NCBI GenBank assembly: GCA_964412365.1
Contig: CAYPOI010000026.1
Span: forward strand, 1-30,420
DNA: 30,420 bases
Reading direction: 5' to 3'
Source of the DNA: CAMTWZ01 sp964412365
Lineage (GTDB): Bacteria; Bacteroidota; Rhodothermia; Balneolales; HLUCCA01
Below the pieces are notes generated by a model. The model ran no database searches. It saw only the letters and a program-made list of their open reading frames with translations, and was not told where the DNA came from. Shown one piece after another: positions 7,310-14,951 of this stretch (its first letter is position 1; every line of letters begins with the position of its first letter). The position numbers and the translations under genes are program-made.

Positions 7310-8473
7310 ATGCCAACCGACCTAATTACCGAAATCACTGTCGATTCCTCCTTTCCGATCTTCAGCCAGATCGAGAAACGCGAACACGAACAAGTGATCA
7401 TCTGCTCCGACCCCAAAGTGGGTCTCCGCGCCATTATCGCTATTCACAACACCACTCTTGGTCCAGCCTTGGGTGGCACGCGCATGTGGCCTTACAAATC
7501 GGAAAAAGACGCCATCCGCGACGTGCTTCGTCTGTCTCGCGGCATGACGTACAAAGCTGCTGTAGCCGGACTCAATCTCGGTGGTGGCAAAGCCGTCATC
7601 ATCGGAGATCCGAAAACAGATAAGAACGAGGCTTTATTCCGCTCTTACGGACGGTTCGTGGAAGGTCTCGCTGGTCGGTACATCACCGCAGAAGATGTGG
7701 GCGTCACGGTTCGCGATATGGAATTCGTTCGGATGGAAACCAAATATGTGACGGGCATCTCCCGCGCGTTGGGTGGTTCCGGCGATCCATCATCAGTTAC
7801 CGCGCTCGGAACCTACATGGGCATGAAAGCCTGCGCGAATAAAGTCTATGGCTCAGACAGCTTGAAAGGCAAGAAAGTATCCATCCAAGGCGCCGGTGCC
7901 GTGAGCACCCACTTGGCACAGATGCTGAAAAAAGAAGGCGCCATTCTGTATGTATGCGATATTTTCCCTGAAAAAGTGAACCGCATGGCCTATGATGTGG
8001 GCGCGGAAGTGGTTCACCCAGACCAAATCTTCGATGTGGATGCGGATGTATTCAGTCCGTGCGCCTTGGGCGGCATTCTGAATTCAGATTCCATCCCCAA
8101 ACTCAAATGCGCCATCATCGCCGGTTGTGCGAACAACCAATTGGATGATGAAACCAAACATGGTGAGATGCTTCGCGATCGCGGCATTTTGTATGCACCG
8201 GATTATGTGATCAATGCCGGCGGACTCATCAATGTGGCCAACGAATTAGAGGGTTATAACCGGGATTACGCCCATGAGCAAGCCACCCGCATTTACGATA
8301 CCATTCTCAACATCTTGAACCTGGCCGAGAAAGAAGGAATTCCGACCTACGAAGCCTCGAATCATCTTGCCGAGCAACGCTTGGCCCGAATCGGACATAT
8401 CAAACAGTTGTATGCGTCGAATAGCACATTTTCGGGGCGCCTTGGAGAACTGAACCGCTCCAAAGGTGGATAA
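7310..8473 (+). CDS. Leucine dehydrogenase (Glu/Leu/Phe/Val dehydrogenase family)
   Basis: The 387-residue enzyme performs NAD-dependent oxidative deamination of branched-chain amino acids to 2-oxoacids, reversibly. The substrate-binding region holds LGPALGGTRMW (50-60) and the catalytic-lysine block SRGMTYKAAVAGLNLGGGKA (Lys82, Lys94). The glycine-rich NAD loop is QGAGAVST (193-200). The close fit to leucine rather than glutamate dehydrogenases (short N-terminus, GGTRMW, ITAEDVGVTVRDME) supports the call; valine or phenylalanine preference is not excluded. The ATG at 7310 is preceded by an A-rich leader without a Shine-Dalgarno. The gene stands alone, between the inverted repeat at 7222-7251 and a strong terminator at 8506-8540. 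The 2-oxoacids it makes are substrates for branched-chain 2-oxoacid dehydrogenases, which may connect it to the E2 and E3 genes in the window. Confidence 0.93.
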   Translation: MPTDLITEITVDSSFPIFSQIEKREHEQVIICSDPKVGLRAIIAIHNTTLGPALGGTRMWPYKSEKDAIRDVLRLSRGMTYKAAVAGLNLGGGKAVIIGDPKTDKNEALFRSYGRFVEGLAGRYITAEDVGVTVRDMEFVRMETKYVTGISRALGGSGDPSSVTALGTYMGMKACANKVYGSDSLKGKKVSIQGAGAVSTHLAQMLKKEGAILYVCDIFPEKVNRMAYDVGAEVVHPDQIFDVDADVFSPCALGGILNSDSIPKLKCAIIAGCANNQLDDETKHGEMLRDRGILYAPDYVINAGGLINVANELEGYNRDYAHEQATRIYDTILNILNLAEKEGIPTYEASNHLAEQRLARIGHIKQLYASNSTFSGRLGELNRSKGG

Positions 8474-8505
8474 GCCCACGAATTTACCCTAACATCCCTA
8501 ACATG

Positions 8506-8540
8506 AAAGGCGGCCTGGTGACACAGCCCGCCTTTTTTTT
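8506..8540 (+). terminator. Strong intrinsic terminator after leucine dehydrogenase
   Basis: AAAGGCGGCCTG (8506-8517) pairs with CAGCCCGCCTTT (8524-8535) with a single C:C mismatch, a 6-base loop, and a run of eight T (8533-8540). It starts 33 bases after the leucine dehydrogenase stop. It also shows that the open frame upstream of the hslO start, which reads through this hairpin, is not the true N-terminus. Confidence 0.88.
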
Positions 8541-8556
8541 ATCCGTATTTTTAGGG

Positions 8557-9462
8557 ATGATTTCCAAAAAAGAACAATTCCTTCAAAAAGACCGGCTTAT
8601 CAAGGGCATTACGCCCGACGGCTTCTTCAAACTGTCCGTGGTCAAGACCACCGAAGCCGTGCAGCTCGCCTCCCAAAAGCATGGCTTATCGCCACTGGCG
8701 GCGGTGATCTTGGGTCGGGCGCTGACCGGCACCATCCTGCTCGCTAGCGAACTCAAAGGCGAAGAGCGAATACGCGTGGATCTTCAAGGAAACGGACCCT
8801 TGCAGCATGTGATTACCGAAGCGAATGCCGTTGGCGAAATGCGCGGCTATGTGGCCAATCCGCTAGCCGAGCTCGATTACGAAACGGCATCCGGAATCGG
8901 CGATGGGCTTGGCCTAGGCGTGCTCACCTTCACCAAAACCTTATATAACGAGGCTCACGCGACGACTGGAACCGTAGAACTCGTGAAAGGGAATGTGAGT
9001 GAGGATATCGCTTACTATCTGTTTCAGTCGGAGCAGATTCCATCCGCCATCACGCTGGATGTTCAATTGGATGAAGCTGGACATGTGCTCGCTGCCGGAG
9101 GGATCTTGGTGCAAGCCTTACCTGGAGCGCCCGAAGACGCCATCGATGCCTTGCAAGCGAACATCACGGCGTTGATGCCGATCGGCGAACGACTTTTGGC
9201 TGGAGATTACATCGACACGTTGATGAATGCCGTAGCCGGTTCATTGGGAGCCAAGGAGTTGGATCGGAACCCCGTTCATTATTTCTGTCGTTGCACGAAA
9301 GACCGTTTCGTGACGGCCTTGTCGATGCTGGACCTGAACGAACTCACGGCCATGTCAGACACGACCCAGGAATTGGTCTGTCACTATTGCAACAATGTGT
9401 ACAAGATCGAGCCGGTTGAGATCAAAGGCCTCATCCGCGACAAAAAGATCAAGATGAATTGA
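8557..9462 (+). CDS. hslO: Hsp33, redox-regulated holdase chaperone
   Basis: The 301-residue cytoplasmic chaperone is activated by oxidation of a zinc centre. The four zinc cysteines are visible near the C-terminus as HYFCRCTKDR (Cys244, Cys246) and VCHYCNNVY (Cys275, Cys278), the CxC/CxxC pattern of the family. The N-terminal domain begins MISKKEQFLQKDRLIKGI and carries the conserved LGRALTGTILLAS and LQGNGPLQ. I placed the start at 8557 because an ATG at 8503 in the same frame would translate the intrinsic terminator stem-loop and add 18 unrelated residues. The stop at 9460-9462 abuts the stop of the convergent amidohydrolase gene with no base between them. No terminator is visible at that junction. 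Confidence 0.95.
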   Translation: MISKKEQFLQKDRLIKGITPDGFFKLSVVKTTEAVQLASQKHGLSPLAAVILGRALTGTILLASELKGEERIRVDLQGNGPLQHVITEANAVGEMRGYVANPLAELDYETASGIGDGLGLGVLTFTKTLYNEAHATTGTVELVKGNVSEDIAYYLFQSEQIPSAITLDVQLDEAGHVLAAGGILVQALPGAPEDAIDALQANITALMPIGERLLAGDYIDTLMNAVAGSLGAKELDRNPVHYFCRCTKDRFVTALSMLDLNELTAMSDTTQELVCHYCNNVYKIEPVEIKGLIRDKKIKMN

Positions 9463-10659
9463 TCAGATTTCGGAATTCGCCAACGCGATGAGCGTATCGG
9501 CGAAGTAGGCGCAGGTTGGAGCGATGATCGACTCGTCCACATCGAAATAATTGCTATGCAATTCGTGGGCGGTGTCGAGGTTTTTCCGTGATCCCACGCG
9601 GATAAACACTCCCGGCATCTTCGCGGTGTAATGCCCGAAATCTTCCGCTCCCATGCTTTGATGGCGCGGAACCACGTTCGTCGCTCCCATCAAGGAGGCG
9701 AGTTTTGCACCGACTCGTTGCGTCAACTTCGGATCGTTCATTACCGGGGGCGCGCCTTCATGGCGGGTGCGGGTCACCGTTACGCCGTACAGGGCTTCAT
9801 AGGCTTTGAGCAGCTTCTCCACATGGTCGTTGAGGATGTCGCGCTCATGTTGACCGGATGTGCGGATGGTGCCTGTAAAACGGACCGTATCGGGAATGGC
9901 GTTGATCGCTTCGCCGCCATGGAACGTGCCTACGGCGATCACACTCGGCACTTGCGAGTCGGTGATGCGTGTCGGCAAGGCATATAATTCGGATGCGAGT
10001 TTGAGTGCGATCCACATCGCGTCGGGACCGGTATGCGGTCGGGCCGAGTGCAGCGTAAAGGGGGATCTCACGGTGATGTCGAATCCATCGAAGGATGCGG
10101 TGTCGGCGCCGGATTTCAGCCCCATTTGGCCAGAGGGAAGATTCGGGTCGCAATGCATGCCCATCACCAACTCCGCCTGGTCGAGAACACCGGCTTGAAG
10201 AATGAGCGGCGCGCCGGATGGGGATGTTTCTTCAGCCGGTTGGAAAAATACGCGAACGCGTTTGTTGAGCGAGGCTTCGAGCGGCTTCAACAGACGGACG
10301 ATACCCGTTGCGATGGTGCTATGAACATCGTGTCCGCAGAGGTGACCATAACCCGGCGTGGTGCTGCAATAGCCCACGGTTTTGAAATCTTGAATGGGTA
10401 GGGCGTCGATGTCGGTTCGATACGCGACAATCGGACCCGTTTTCGGTCCCAAATCCACATAAAAACCAGTTACCGCTACCGTCTCGGATGGGGATGCACC
10501 CGCTGCGGCGCACACATCCCTCAATCGTTTCGAGGTCTTGAATTCGTGGAATCCAACTTCCGGCTCGGCGTGAAGTGCGCGTCGTAAGGCGATCAGATCG
10601 GATTCGATGTGGCGAGCCGCTTGAAGCAGGCCGCCGATGCGTGAGGACGAATCAGGCAC
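9463..10659 (-). CDS. Cytoplasmic M20D-family amidohydrolase
   Basis: The protein has 398 residues from a GTG start at 10659. Motifs in order are LRRALHAEPEVGFHEF (25-40), YRTDIDALPIQD (80-91), the metal-binding HLCGHDVH (107-114), FFQPAEETSPSGAP (138-151), MGMHCDPNLPSGQMG (166-180) and MGAEDFGHY near the C-terminus. This is the architecture of amidohydrolases cleaving N-acyl amino acids or similar amides; the substrate is unknown. There is no signal peptide, unlike the M20D enzyme at 1-756. A longer open frame to 10821 exists but runs antiparallel-in-register through the upstream iscA-like gene and is rejected. The GTG overlaps the end of that gene by eight bases, and a GGAA lies about nine bases upstream, indicating translational coupling. 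Confidence 0.9.
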   Translation of the reverse strand: MPDSSSRIGGLLQAARHIESDLIALRRALHAEPEVGFHEFKTSKRLRDVCAAAGASPSETVAVTGFYVDLGPKTGPIVAYRTDIDALPIQDFKTVGYCSTTPGYGHLCGHDVHSTIATGIVRLLKPLEASLNKRVRVFFQPAEETSPSGAPLILQAGVLDQAELVMGMHCDPNLPSGQMGLKSGADTASFDGFDITVRSPFTLHSARPHTGPDAMWIALKLASELYALPTRITDSQVPSVIAVGTFHGGEAINAIPDTVRFTGTIRTSGQHERDILNDHVEKLLKAYEALYGVTVTRTRHEGAPPVMNDPKLTQRVGAKLASLMGATNVVPRHQSMGAEDFGHYTAKMPGVFIRVGSRKNLDTAHELHSNYFDVDESIIAPTCAYFADTLIALANSEI

Positions 10660-10990
10660 TGAATGAGGTTCCACAGCCGCAGGTGCTCGTCGCTTTCGGA
10701 TTGGTGAACACGAAACCACGGTTATCCAAGCCTTCGGAAAAATCCAACCGTGTTCCGCCCAAGTACAGCAAGTGGCGCTTATCGACCACCAGTTCCAGGC
10801 CATTCTGCTCGATGAGGACATCCATATCCGATTTGGCGCCGAACTCGAGGATATAACTCATTCCCGAGCAACCGCCGCCTTTCACTCCGATGCGCAAGTA
10901 ATGATCGCCCGGAACCTGTTCCGCCGCACGGATTTTCAGGATTTGCTTCACCGCCGATGTCGTCAATTCTACTGTTTCCGTTTCAACCAT
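10652..10990 (-). CDS. IscA/ErpA-type iron-sulfur cluster carrier (HesB family)
   Basis: The 112-residue A-type carrier binds and hands on Fe-S clusters. The three cluster-ligand cysteines are in place: GGGCSGMSY (Cys41) and TCGCGTSF (Cys104, Cys106), with the usual GxxLDFSEGL region between (about 79-89). I chose the ATG at 10990 (MVETETVELT); a GTG 15 bases upstream is also in frame. Which subtype (IscA, ErpA or SufA) cannot be decided from this sequence. It is upstream of and overlaps the amidohydrolase by eight bases. A 44-base gap separates it from the AlbA_2 gene. LipA, encoded upstream on the same strand, needs two 4Fe-4S clusters, so a delivery role for this carrier is possible but is only inference from neighbourhood. 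Confidence 0.93.
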   Translation of the reverse strand: MVETETVELTTSAVKQILKIRAAEQVPGDHYLRIGVKGGGCSGMSYILEFGAKSDMDVLIEQNGLELVVDKRHLLYLGGTRLDFSEGLDNRGFVFTNPKATSTCGCGTSFSA

Positions 10991-11034
10991 AGCTATTCGA
11001 ATCACGATTTAGATTCATTCAAAATAGGAAGAAT

Positions 11035-11691
11035 TCAGGCGTGAGTGAAAAATTCCTGCTTTTCGTGGCTGAAAAGCCTCAATATCCCTGCCGAAACGAG
11101 GTTCACCAAGACGCGGGACGCGCGACGTTGGCTGATATTCACCAGGTTCGCGAATTCCGTGACCGTGATGCGGTCGTACTCGCCCAAATATCGGAACAAG
11201 CGCTGCTCATTCGGACCATATTGAAAGTTGATCCCGCTCGCCGATGTCGAATTTCTGAGTACAGACGCCACTTCCTTGCTGGCTTGGATGCTTTTATCCT
11301 TGTCGCGGATGTACACCGTGCGTTTTCCATCCGCATCCACCGCAACCGGCTTTCGTTCGGCTTCCGGAACACGCACGATGATCAACTCGCGATCGTCGTA
11401 ATAGGGAAGGAGTTCGATGTCGGCGTCCACGGCCGGACGGCAGTAATAGTCCAATGCTTTCTCGAGGGCCATTTCCTCCTCATAAAAGCTGGCAACGCCG
11501 GTGATGGTCTTGTTGTCATTCACCCCGATGAGAAGGATTCCACCACGGGTGTTGGCGAACGCGGCGATTTCCCGGGCCAGCTTTTCAGGCGAGGAGATCG
11601 TCCGTTTGAATTCGAGATAGGTGCCTTCGCCGGTTTTCACAAGACGTGTGAAATCGGCCAACGACATGTTGGATACGACAGGAGATTTCAT
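11035..11691 (-). CDS. AlbA_2/Schlafen-type domain protein with C-terminal winged helix, putative regulator
   Basis: The protein has 218 residues. The N-terminal half carries the AlbA_2 (Schlafen AlbA_2, formerly AAA_4) signature: YLEFKRTISSPEKLAREIAA (25-44), then FANTRGGILLIGVNDNKTIT. It is followed by a Lys/Arg-containing block with PVAVDADGKRTVYIRDKDKS. The C-terminal 60 residues look like a winged helix (EQRLFRYLGEYDRITVTEFA, then NISQRRASRVLVNLVSAGIL). Proteins of this kind are usually annotated as transcriptional regulators or nucleic-acid-binding proteins, and few have a known target. No Walker A motif is present, so ATPase function is not supported. It lies 17 bases after gpsA on the same strand. 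An internal ATG at codon 9 is an alternative start. Confidence 0.85.
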   Translation of the reverse strand: MKSPVVSNMSLADFTRLVKTGEGTYLEFKRTISSPEKLAREIAAFANTRGGILLIGVNDNKTITGVASFYEEEMALEKALDYYCRPAVDADIELLPYYDDRELIIVRVPEAERKPVAVDADGKRTVYIRDKDKSIQASKEVASVLRNSTSASGINFQYGPNEQRLFRYLGEYDRITVTEFANLVNISQRRASRVLVNLVSAGILRLFSHEKQEFFTHA

Positions 11692-11708
11692 GAACGAATG
11701 AACGCCGA

Positions 11709-12719
11709 TTAGTACGCAAGAATTTCATCTTTGGCCTCTCGGGTCATTAATTCCCGCATAGCCTCCATCGCGTGTTTGTCTTGAAACAGCACTTCATACA
11801 CCCGTTCGGTGATCGGCATCTCCACATTCAGCTTTTTCGACCACCCATAGACCGATTTCGTGGTATTCACGCCTTCGGCCACCATCGCCATGCGTGAAAC
11901 GATATCTCCCAATTTTTCCCCTTTCCCGATGTGGTAACCCACATACCGGTTCCGGCTGTGTTCGGAGGTGCACGTCACGATCAGGTCTCCGATGCCGGCC
12001 AAGCCCGAAAAGGTGTCTTGCGAAGCGCCCATCCGCATTCCCAATCGTTTCATTTCGGCCAGTCCACGAGTGAGGAGCGCCGCTTTGGCATTGTCGCCCA
12101 ATCCGGCTCCATCCACAATTCCGGCTGCGATGGCCATGATGTTCTTGACCGAACCAGCGATTTCGACTCCAATCAGATCATGGTTCACATACACTCGGAA
12201 CATTGGTGTTAAGAATGCCTGTTGAATGGCGATGGCCGCACTCTTGGAGGATGCCGCCGAAACCAGTGCCGTCGGCTTCAACCGGCTCACTTCTTCGGCA
12301 TGACTCGGCCCATACAAAGCACCGATATTGTCTTCTTTAACCAGACCCTTCAGTGTCTCTGCCAACACTTGGGTCATCGTGAGATAGGTCTTGTTTTCGA
12401 TGCCTTTGGATACGCTAACAACGATTTCATCCCCATCCAGATAGTTTCTGACGCGCAGCGACACTTCGCGCATGGTGTGGGATGGAGTCGCGAATACGAT
12501 CAGATCCCGGTTCCGTGCGCAATCTGCCAGATCCGTATAGGCCGTGATGGCGGGAGGCAAAGCCAAGTCGGGCAAATAGGTCGGATTATGGTGATCCAGG
12601 TTGATCGCATCGGCGATTTCTTGCTCACGGGCCCAAATACGGACGTCGTGACCATTCGACTGCAGCACGACCGCAAGTGCGGTACCCCAACTTCCGGCTC
12701 CGATCACTGTGGCTTTCAT
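11709..12719 (-). CDS. gpsA: Glycerol-3-phosphate dehydrogenase [NAD(P)+]
   Basis: The 336-residue cytoplasmic enzyme reduces dihydroxyacetone phosphate to sn-glycerol 3-phosphate for phospholipid synthesis. The N-terminal nucleotide loop is VIGAGSWGTALA (5-16). SVSKGIE (102-108) and YGPSHAEEV (136-144) are family blocks. The catalytic lysine is in AGSVKNIMAIAAG (Lys192), followed by GLGDNAKAALLTRGL and FSGLAGIGDLIVTC. The length is normal for the family. Its ATG overlaps the plsY stop by four bases (ATGA), so both are translated from one message. PlsY uses the glycerol 3-phosphate made here, so the pair forms a compact entry to phosphatidic acid. Confidence 0.97.
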   Translation of the reverse strand: MKATVIGAGSWGTALAVVLQSNGHDVRIWAREQEIADAINLDHHNPTYLPDLALPPAITAYTDLADCARNRDLIVFATPSHTMREVSLRVRNYLDGDEIVVSVSKGIENKTYLTMTQVLAETLKGLVKEDNIGALYGPSHAEEVSRLKPTALVSAASSKSAAIAIQQAFLTPMFRVYVNHDLIGVEIAGSVKNIMAIAAGIVDGAGLGDNAKAALLTRGLAEMKRLGMRMGASQDTFSGLAGIGDLIVTCTSEHSRNRYVGYHIGKGEKLGDIVSRMAMVAEGVNTTKSVYGWSKKLNVEMPITERVYEVLFQDKHAMEAMRELMTREAKDEILAY

Positions 12720-13357
12720 TGGGTGGCGGTCTTTGATTTGAAAAATGGAGGAATCCGACTTTCGGTGCCCTTGACGAGTCTCACGATGTTGTCTTTATGC
12801 TTGTACACCACCGTCAGAGGAATGACGATACCGGCAATCATCATATATGGCCCGGTATGAACCGCTTGGTCGAACGCAAACATCAAAATAAACGGATAAC
12901 TCAGAACGGCCAGTATGGATGCGAGCGACACATACCGCGTGGTGAACATCACAATCAGGAATACGGAGATCGCTAACAAAGCTGAGATCGGTGCCACTCC
13001 GAGCATCACACCACCTGCGGTGATGGCCCCTTTGCCGCCACGGAAGCTGGAGTAAATCGGAAACATATGACCGATCACGGCAATCAACCCTGCGATCATA
13101 CTCACCAGCACATAATATTCGCCATGGGGTACGATTTTGGCAACCATGTTCGAAGCAACCCAACCCTTTCCAAGATCGAGAGCGGCCACGATCACGCCAC
13201 TCTTCCATCCGAGTACCCGGAATGTGTTGGTGGTTCCGACATTTCCGCTGCCATGCTCACGGATGTCGATGCCTTTTGTAATCTTTCCCATCCATAGGGC
13301 GGACGGGATGGACCCGATGAGATAGCTGACTATCCCAACAACGATATATTCGACCAC
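12716..13357 (-). CDS. plsY: Acyl-phosphate:glycerol-3-phosphate acyltransferase
   Basis: The 213-residue inner-membrane enzyme acylates glycerol 3-phosphate using acyl-phosphate to give lysophosphatidic acid. It has five or so hydrophobic segments and the three family motifs: GSIPSALWMGK with GSGNVGTTN (36-44), FRGGKG (105-110), and the C-terminal YKHKDNI. The start is GTG at 13357, supported by GGAGA four bases upstream, one of the few clear Shine-Dalgarno sequences in the window. The start region reads MVEYIVVGIVSYLIGSIPS, matching the family. It is coupled to gpsA by a four-base overlap. The 50-base gap behind lipA makes this the likely start of a separate transcript or an internal promoter site; a TATATTTC element in that gap differs by one base from TAnnTTTG. 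Confidence 0.96.
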   Translation of the reverse strand: MVEYIVVGIVSYLIGSIPSALWMGKITKGIDIREHGSGNVGTTNTFRVLGWKSGVIVAALDLGKGWVASNMVAKIVPHGEYYVLVSMIAGLIAVIGHMFPIYSSFRGGKGAITAGGVMLGVAPISALLAISVFLIVMFTTRYVSLASILAVLSYPFILMFAFDQAVHTGPYMMIAGIVIPLTVVYKHKDNIVRLVKGTESRIPPFFKSKTATQ

Positions 13358-13407
13358 AATTTCTCCAGAAGACCTAGGTTATGATACTTCGGAAATATAG
13401 CGGTTTT

Positions 13408-14274
13408 TCACACGTGGCGCTCTGCATGATAGGATGAGCGAACCAACGGACCGCTTTCCACATGCTCGATTCCTTTGCCTTCGCCGATCTCTTTGTAGGT
13501 GGCGAACATGTCTGGATGTACCCACTCCACTACCGGTAGGTGCATCTGTGTGGGCTGCATGTATTGACCGATAGTGAGCACGTCCACCTTGTTCGCGGCC
13601 ACGTCGTCCATCAGTTCGAAGACTTCGGCGGGCGACTCTCCGAGTCCAACCATGATACCGGTCTTCGTGCGCAATCCGGCTTCTTTGCAACGGGCCAATA
13701 ACTCGAGCGAGCGAGCGTATTTGGCTTGCGGACGCACAACGCCGTACATGCGGCTGACCGTCTCCAGATTATGGTTCAATACTTCGGGTTTCGCGTCGAT
13801 TACGGTTTGCAAGGCATCCCAAGCGCCGCGGAAATCCGGAATCAACACTTCGATCGTGATTCCCGGAATTTCTTCGCGCAACCTGTGGATCGTATCGGCG
13901 AAAATCGGCGCTCCTCCGTCTTTGCGTTCGTCGCGGTTCACGGATGTGATTACGGCGTGCTTCAGATTCATCAACTTGGCGGCGCTGGCTACGCGGTTCG
14001 GTTCATCCCAATCCAGATCCTTCGGCGGGCGACCCGTTTTGATCGCGCAAAATCCGCAAGAGCGCGTGCACACATCCCCTAAAATCATGAATGTCGCGGT
14101 TCCGGCGCTCCAGCATTCGCCCATGTTGGGGCATCGGGCTTCGGCGCAAACGGTGTTCAGCTTGTGAGAGCTGATGATGTCGGCCACTTCTTTGAACACC
14201 GGACCTTGAGGCAGCTTCACTCGAAGCCAGTCGGGGCGGCGTTTGGCGGTAGGTTGTTCGGTTTCGATAATCAT
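13408..14274 (-). CDS. lipA: Lipoyl synthase
   Basis: The 288-residue radical-SAM enzyme inserts two sulfur atoms into protein-bound octanoyl groups. The auxiliary cluster cysteines are in CAEARCPNMGEC (Cys43, Cys48, Cys54). The radical-SAM cluster cysteines are in CTRSCGFC (Cys69, Cys73, Cys76). The C-terminal RSSYHAE (279-285) supplies the serine ligand of the auxiliary cluster. All catalytic residues are present and the length is normal. It follows lipB by three bases on the same strand, and lipB follows lpdA, so octanoyl transfer, sulfur insertion and the lipoyl-using E3 form one unit. Its client in this window is the E2 lipoyl domain (Lys44 of the protein at 3436-4842). It consumes SAM made by MetK upstream. 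Confidence 0.98.
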   Translation of the reverse strand: MIIETEQPTAKRRPDWLRVKLPQGPVFKEVADIISSHKLNTVCAEARCPNMGECWSAGTATFMILGDVCTRSCGFCAIKTGRPPKDLDWDEPNRVASAAKLMNLKHAVITSVNRDERKDGGAPIFADTIHRLREEIPGITIEVLIPDFRGAWDALQTVIDAKPEVLNHNLETVSRMYGVVRPQAKYARSLELLARCKEAGLRTKTGIMVGLGESPAEVFELMDDVAANKVDVLTIGQYMQPTQMHLPVVEWVHPDMFATYKEIGEGKGIEHVESGPLVRSSYHAERHV

Positions 14275-14277
14275 GGT

Positions 14278-14925
14278 CTAAGATACGGGTTTCGGAACGT
14301 TCATATGGGCGTTGAACACCTCTCCAACGTGTGCGATGATGCGTTGCCTCACCTCCATCAGATGCACCTGTCGCCCAAGCAATTGCTGTAAGCTGGTCAC
14401 GGATTTGTCGGAAATGCCGCATGGAATGATGTGGTTGAAGTATCCCAGATTGGTGTTCACATTCAGCGCGAAGCCGTGCATCGTCACCCAGCGCGAGCAT
14501 TTGATGCCCATCGCGCAGATTTTGGCTCCATCCACCCATACGCCGGTCTGCTTGCCTTCGCGTCCGGCAGAAATCCCATAATCGGCACAAACGCGGATGA
14601 TGACTTCTTCCAATTCCCGCAGGTATCGATGGATGTCGGTGTAATAGCGATCGAGATCGAGTATGGGATATCCCACAATTTGGCCAGGACCATGATAGGT
14701 GATGTCGCCACCACGGTCGATTTTCACAAACTCGGCTTCCTCGCGAAGCAGATTCGCCACATCCCCGCTTTTTCCGAGCGTGTACACGTGAGGATGTTCC
14801 ACAAACAGAAGCAGGTCCGGGGATGGGGATTCGATGATCGCTCCATTCCGGACCTGCAATTTCTCGTCGATCAATGTCTTCTGAAACGAAGCCTGTAACG
14901 CCCAGGCTTCGCGAAAGGGCATCAC
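14278..14925 (-). CDS. lipB: Octanoyl-[ACP]:protein N-octanoyltransferase
   Basis: The enzyme transfers octanoate from acyl carrier protein to lipoyl-domain lysines. Signatures are RGGDITYHGPGQIVGYPI (71-88), GVWVDGAKICAMGIK with the conserved Lys135, MHGFALNVN, and NHIIPCGI with the catalytic Cys169 (numbering from the GTG at 14925). The start is uncertain. The annotated GTG at 14925, or the ATG at 14922, gives about 215 residues. But the codons just upstream, 14955 to 14926, read on in frame as LNRIDVIDLG, and VIDLG plus VMPFREAW is the conserved LipB N-terminus. No ATG, GTG or TTG opens that stretch. A CTG overlapping the lpdA stop (CTGA at 14955-14952) or an ATC are the only evident openings. 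Confidence 0.93.
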   Translation of the reverse strand: MMPFREAWALQASFQKTLIDEKLQVRNGAIIESPSPDLLLFVEHPHVYTLGKSGDVANLLREEAEFVKIDRGGDITYHGPGQIVGYPILDLDRYYTDIHRYLRELEEVIIRVCADYGISAGREGKQTGVWVDGAKICAMGIKCSRWVTMHGFALNVNTNLGYFNHIIPCGISDKSVTSLQQLLGRQVHLMEVRQRIIAHVGEVFNAHMNVPKPVS

Positions 14926-14951
14926 ACCCAGATCTATGACATCGATGCGGT

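Noticed and set aside
8503..8556. Upstream start for hslO at 8503
   Set aside because: These 18 codons are the intrinsic terminator of the preceding gene; the Hsp33 N-terminus matches from 8557.
10660..10821. N-terminal extension of the M20D amidohydrolase to 10821
   Set aside because: The region is the second half of the iscA-like gene in its correct frame, including the two C-terminal cluster cysteines.
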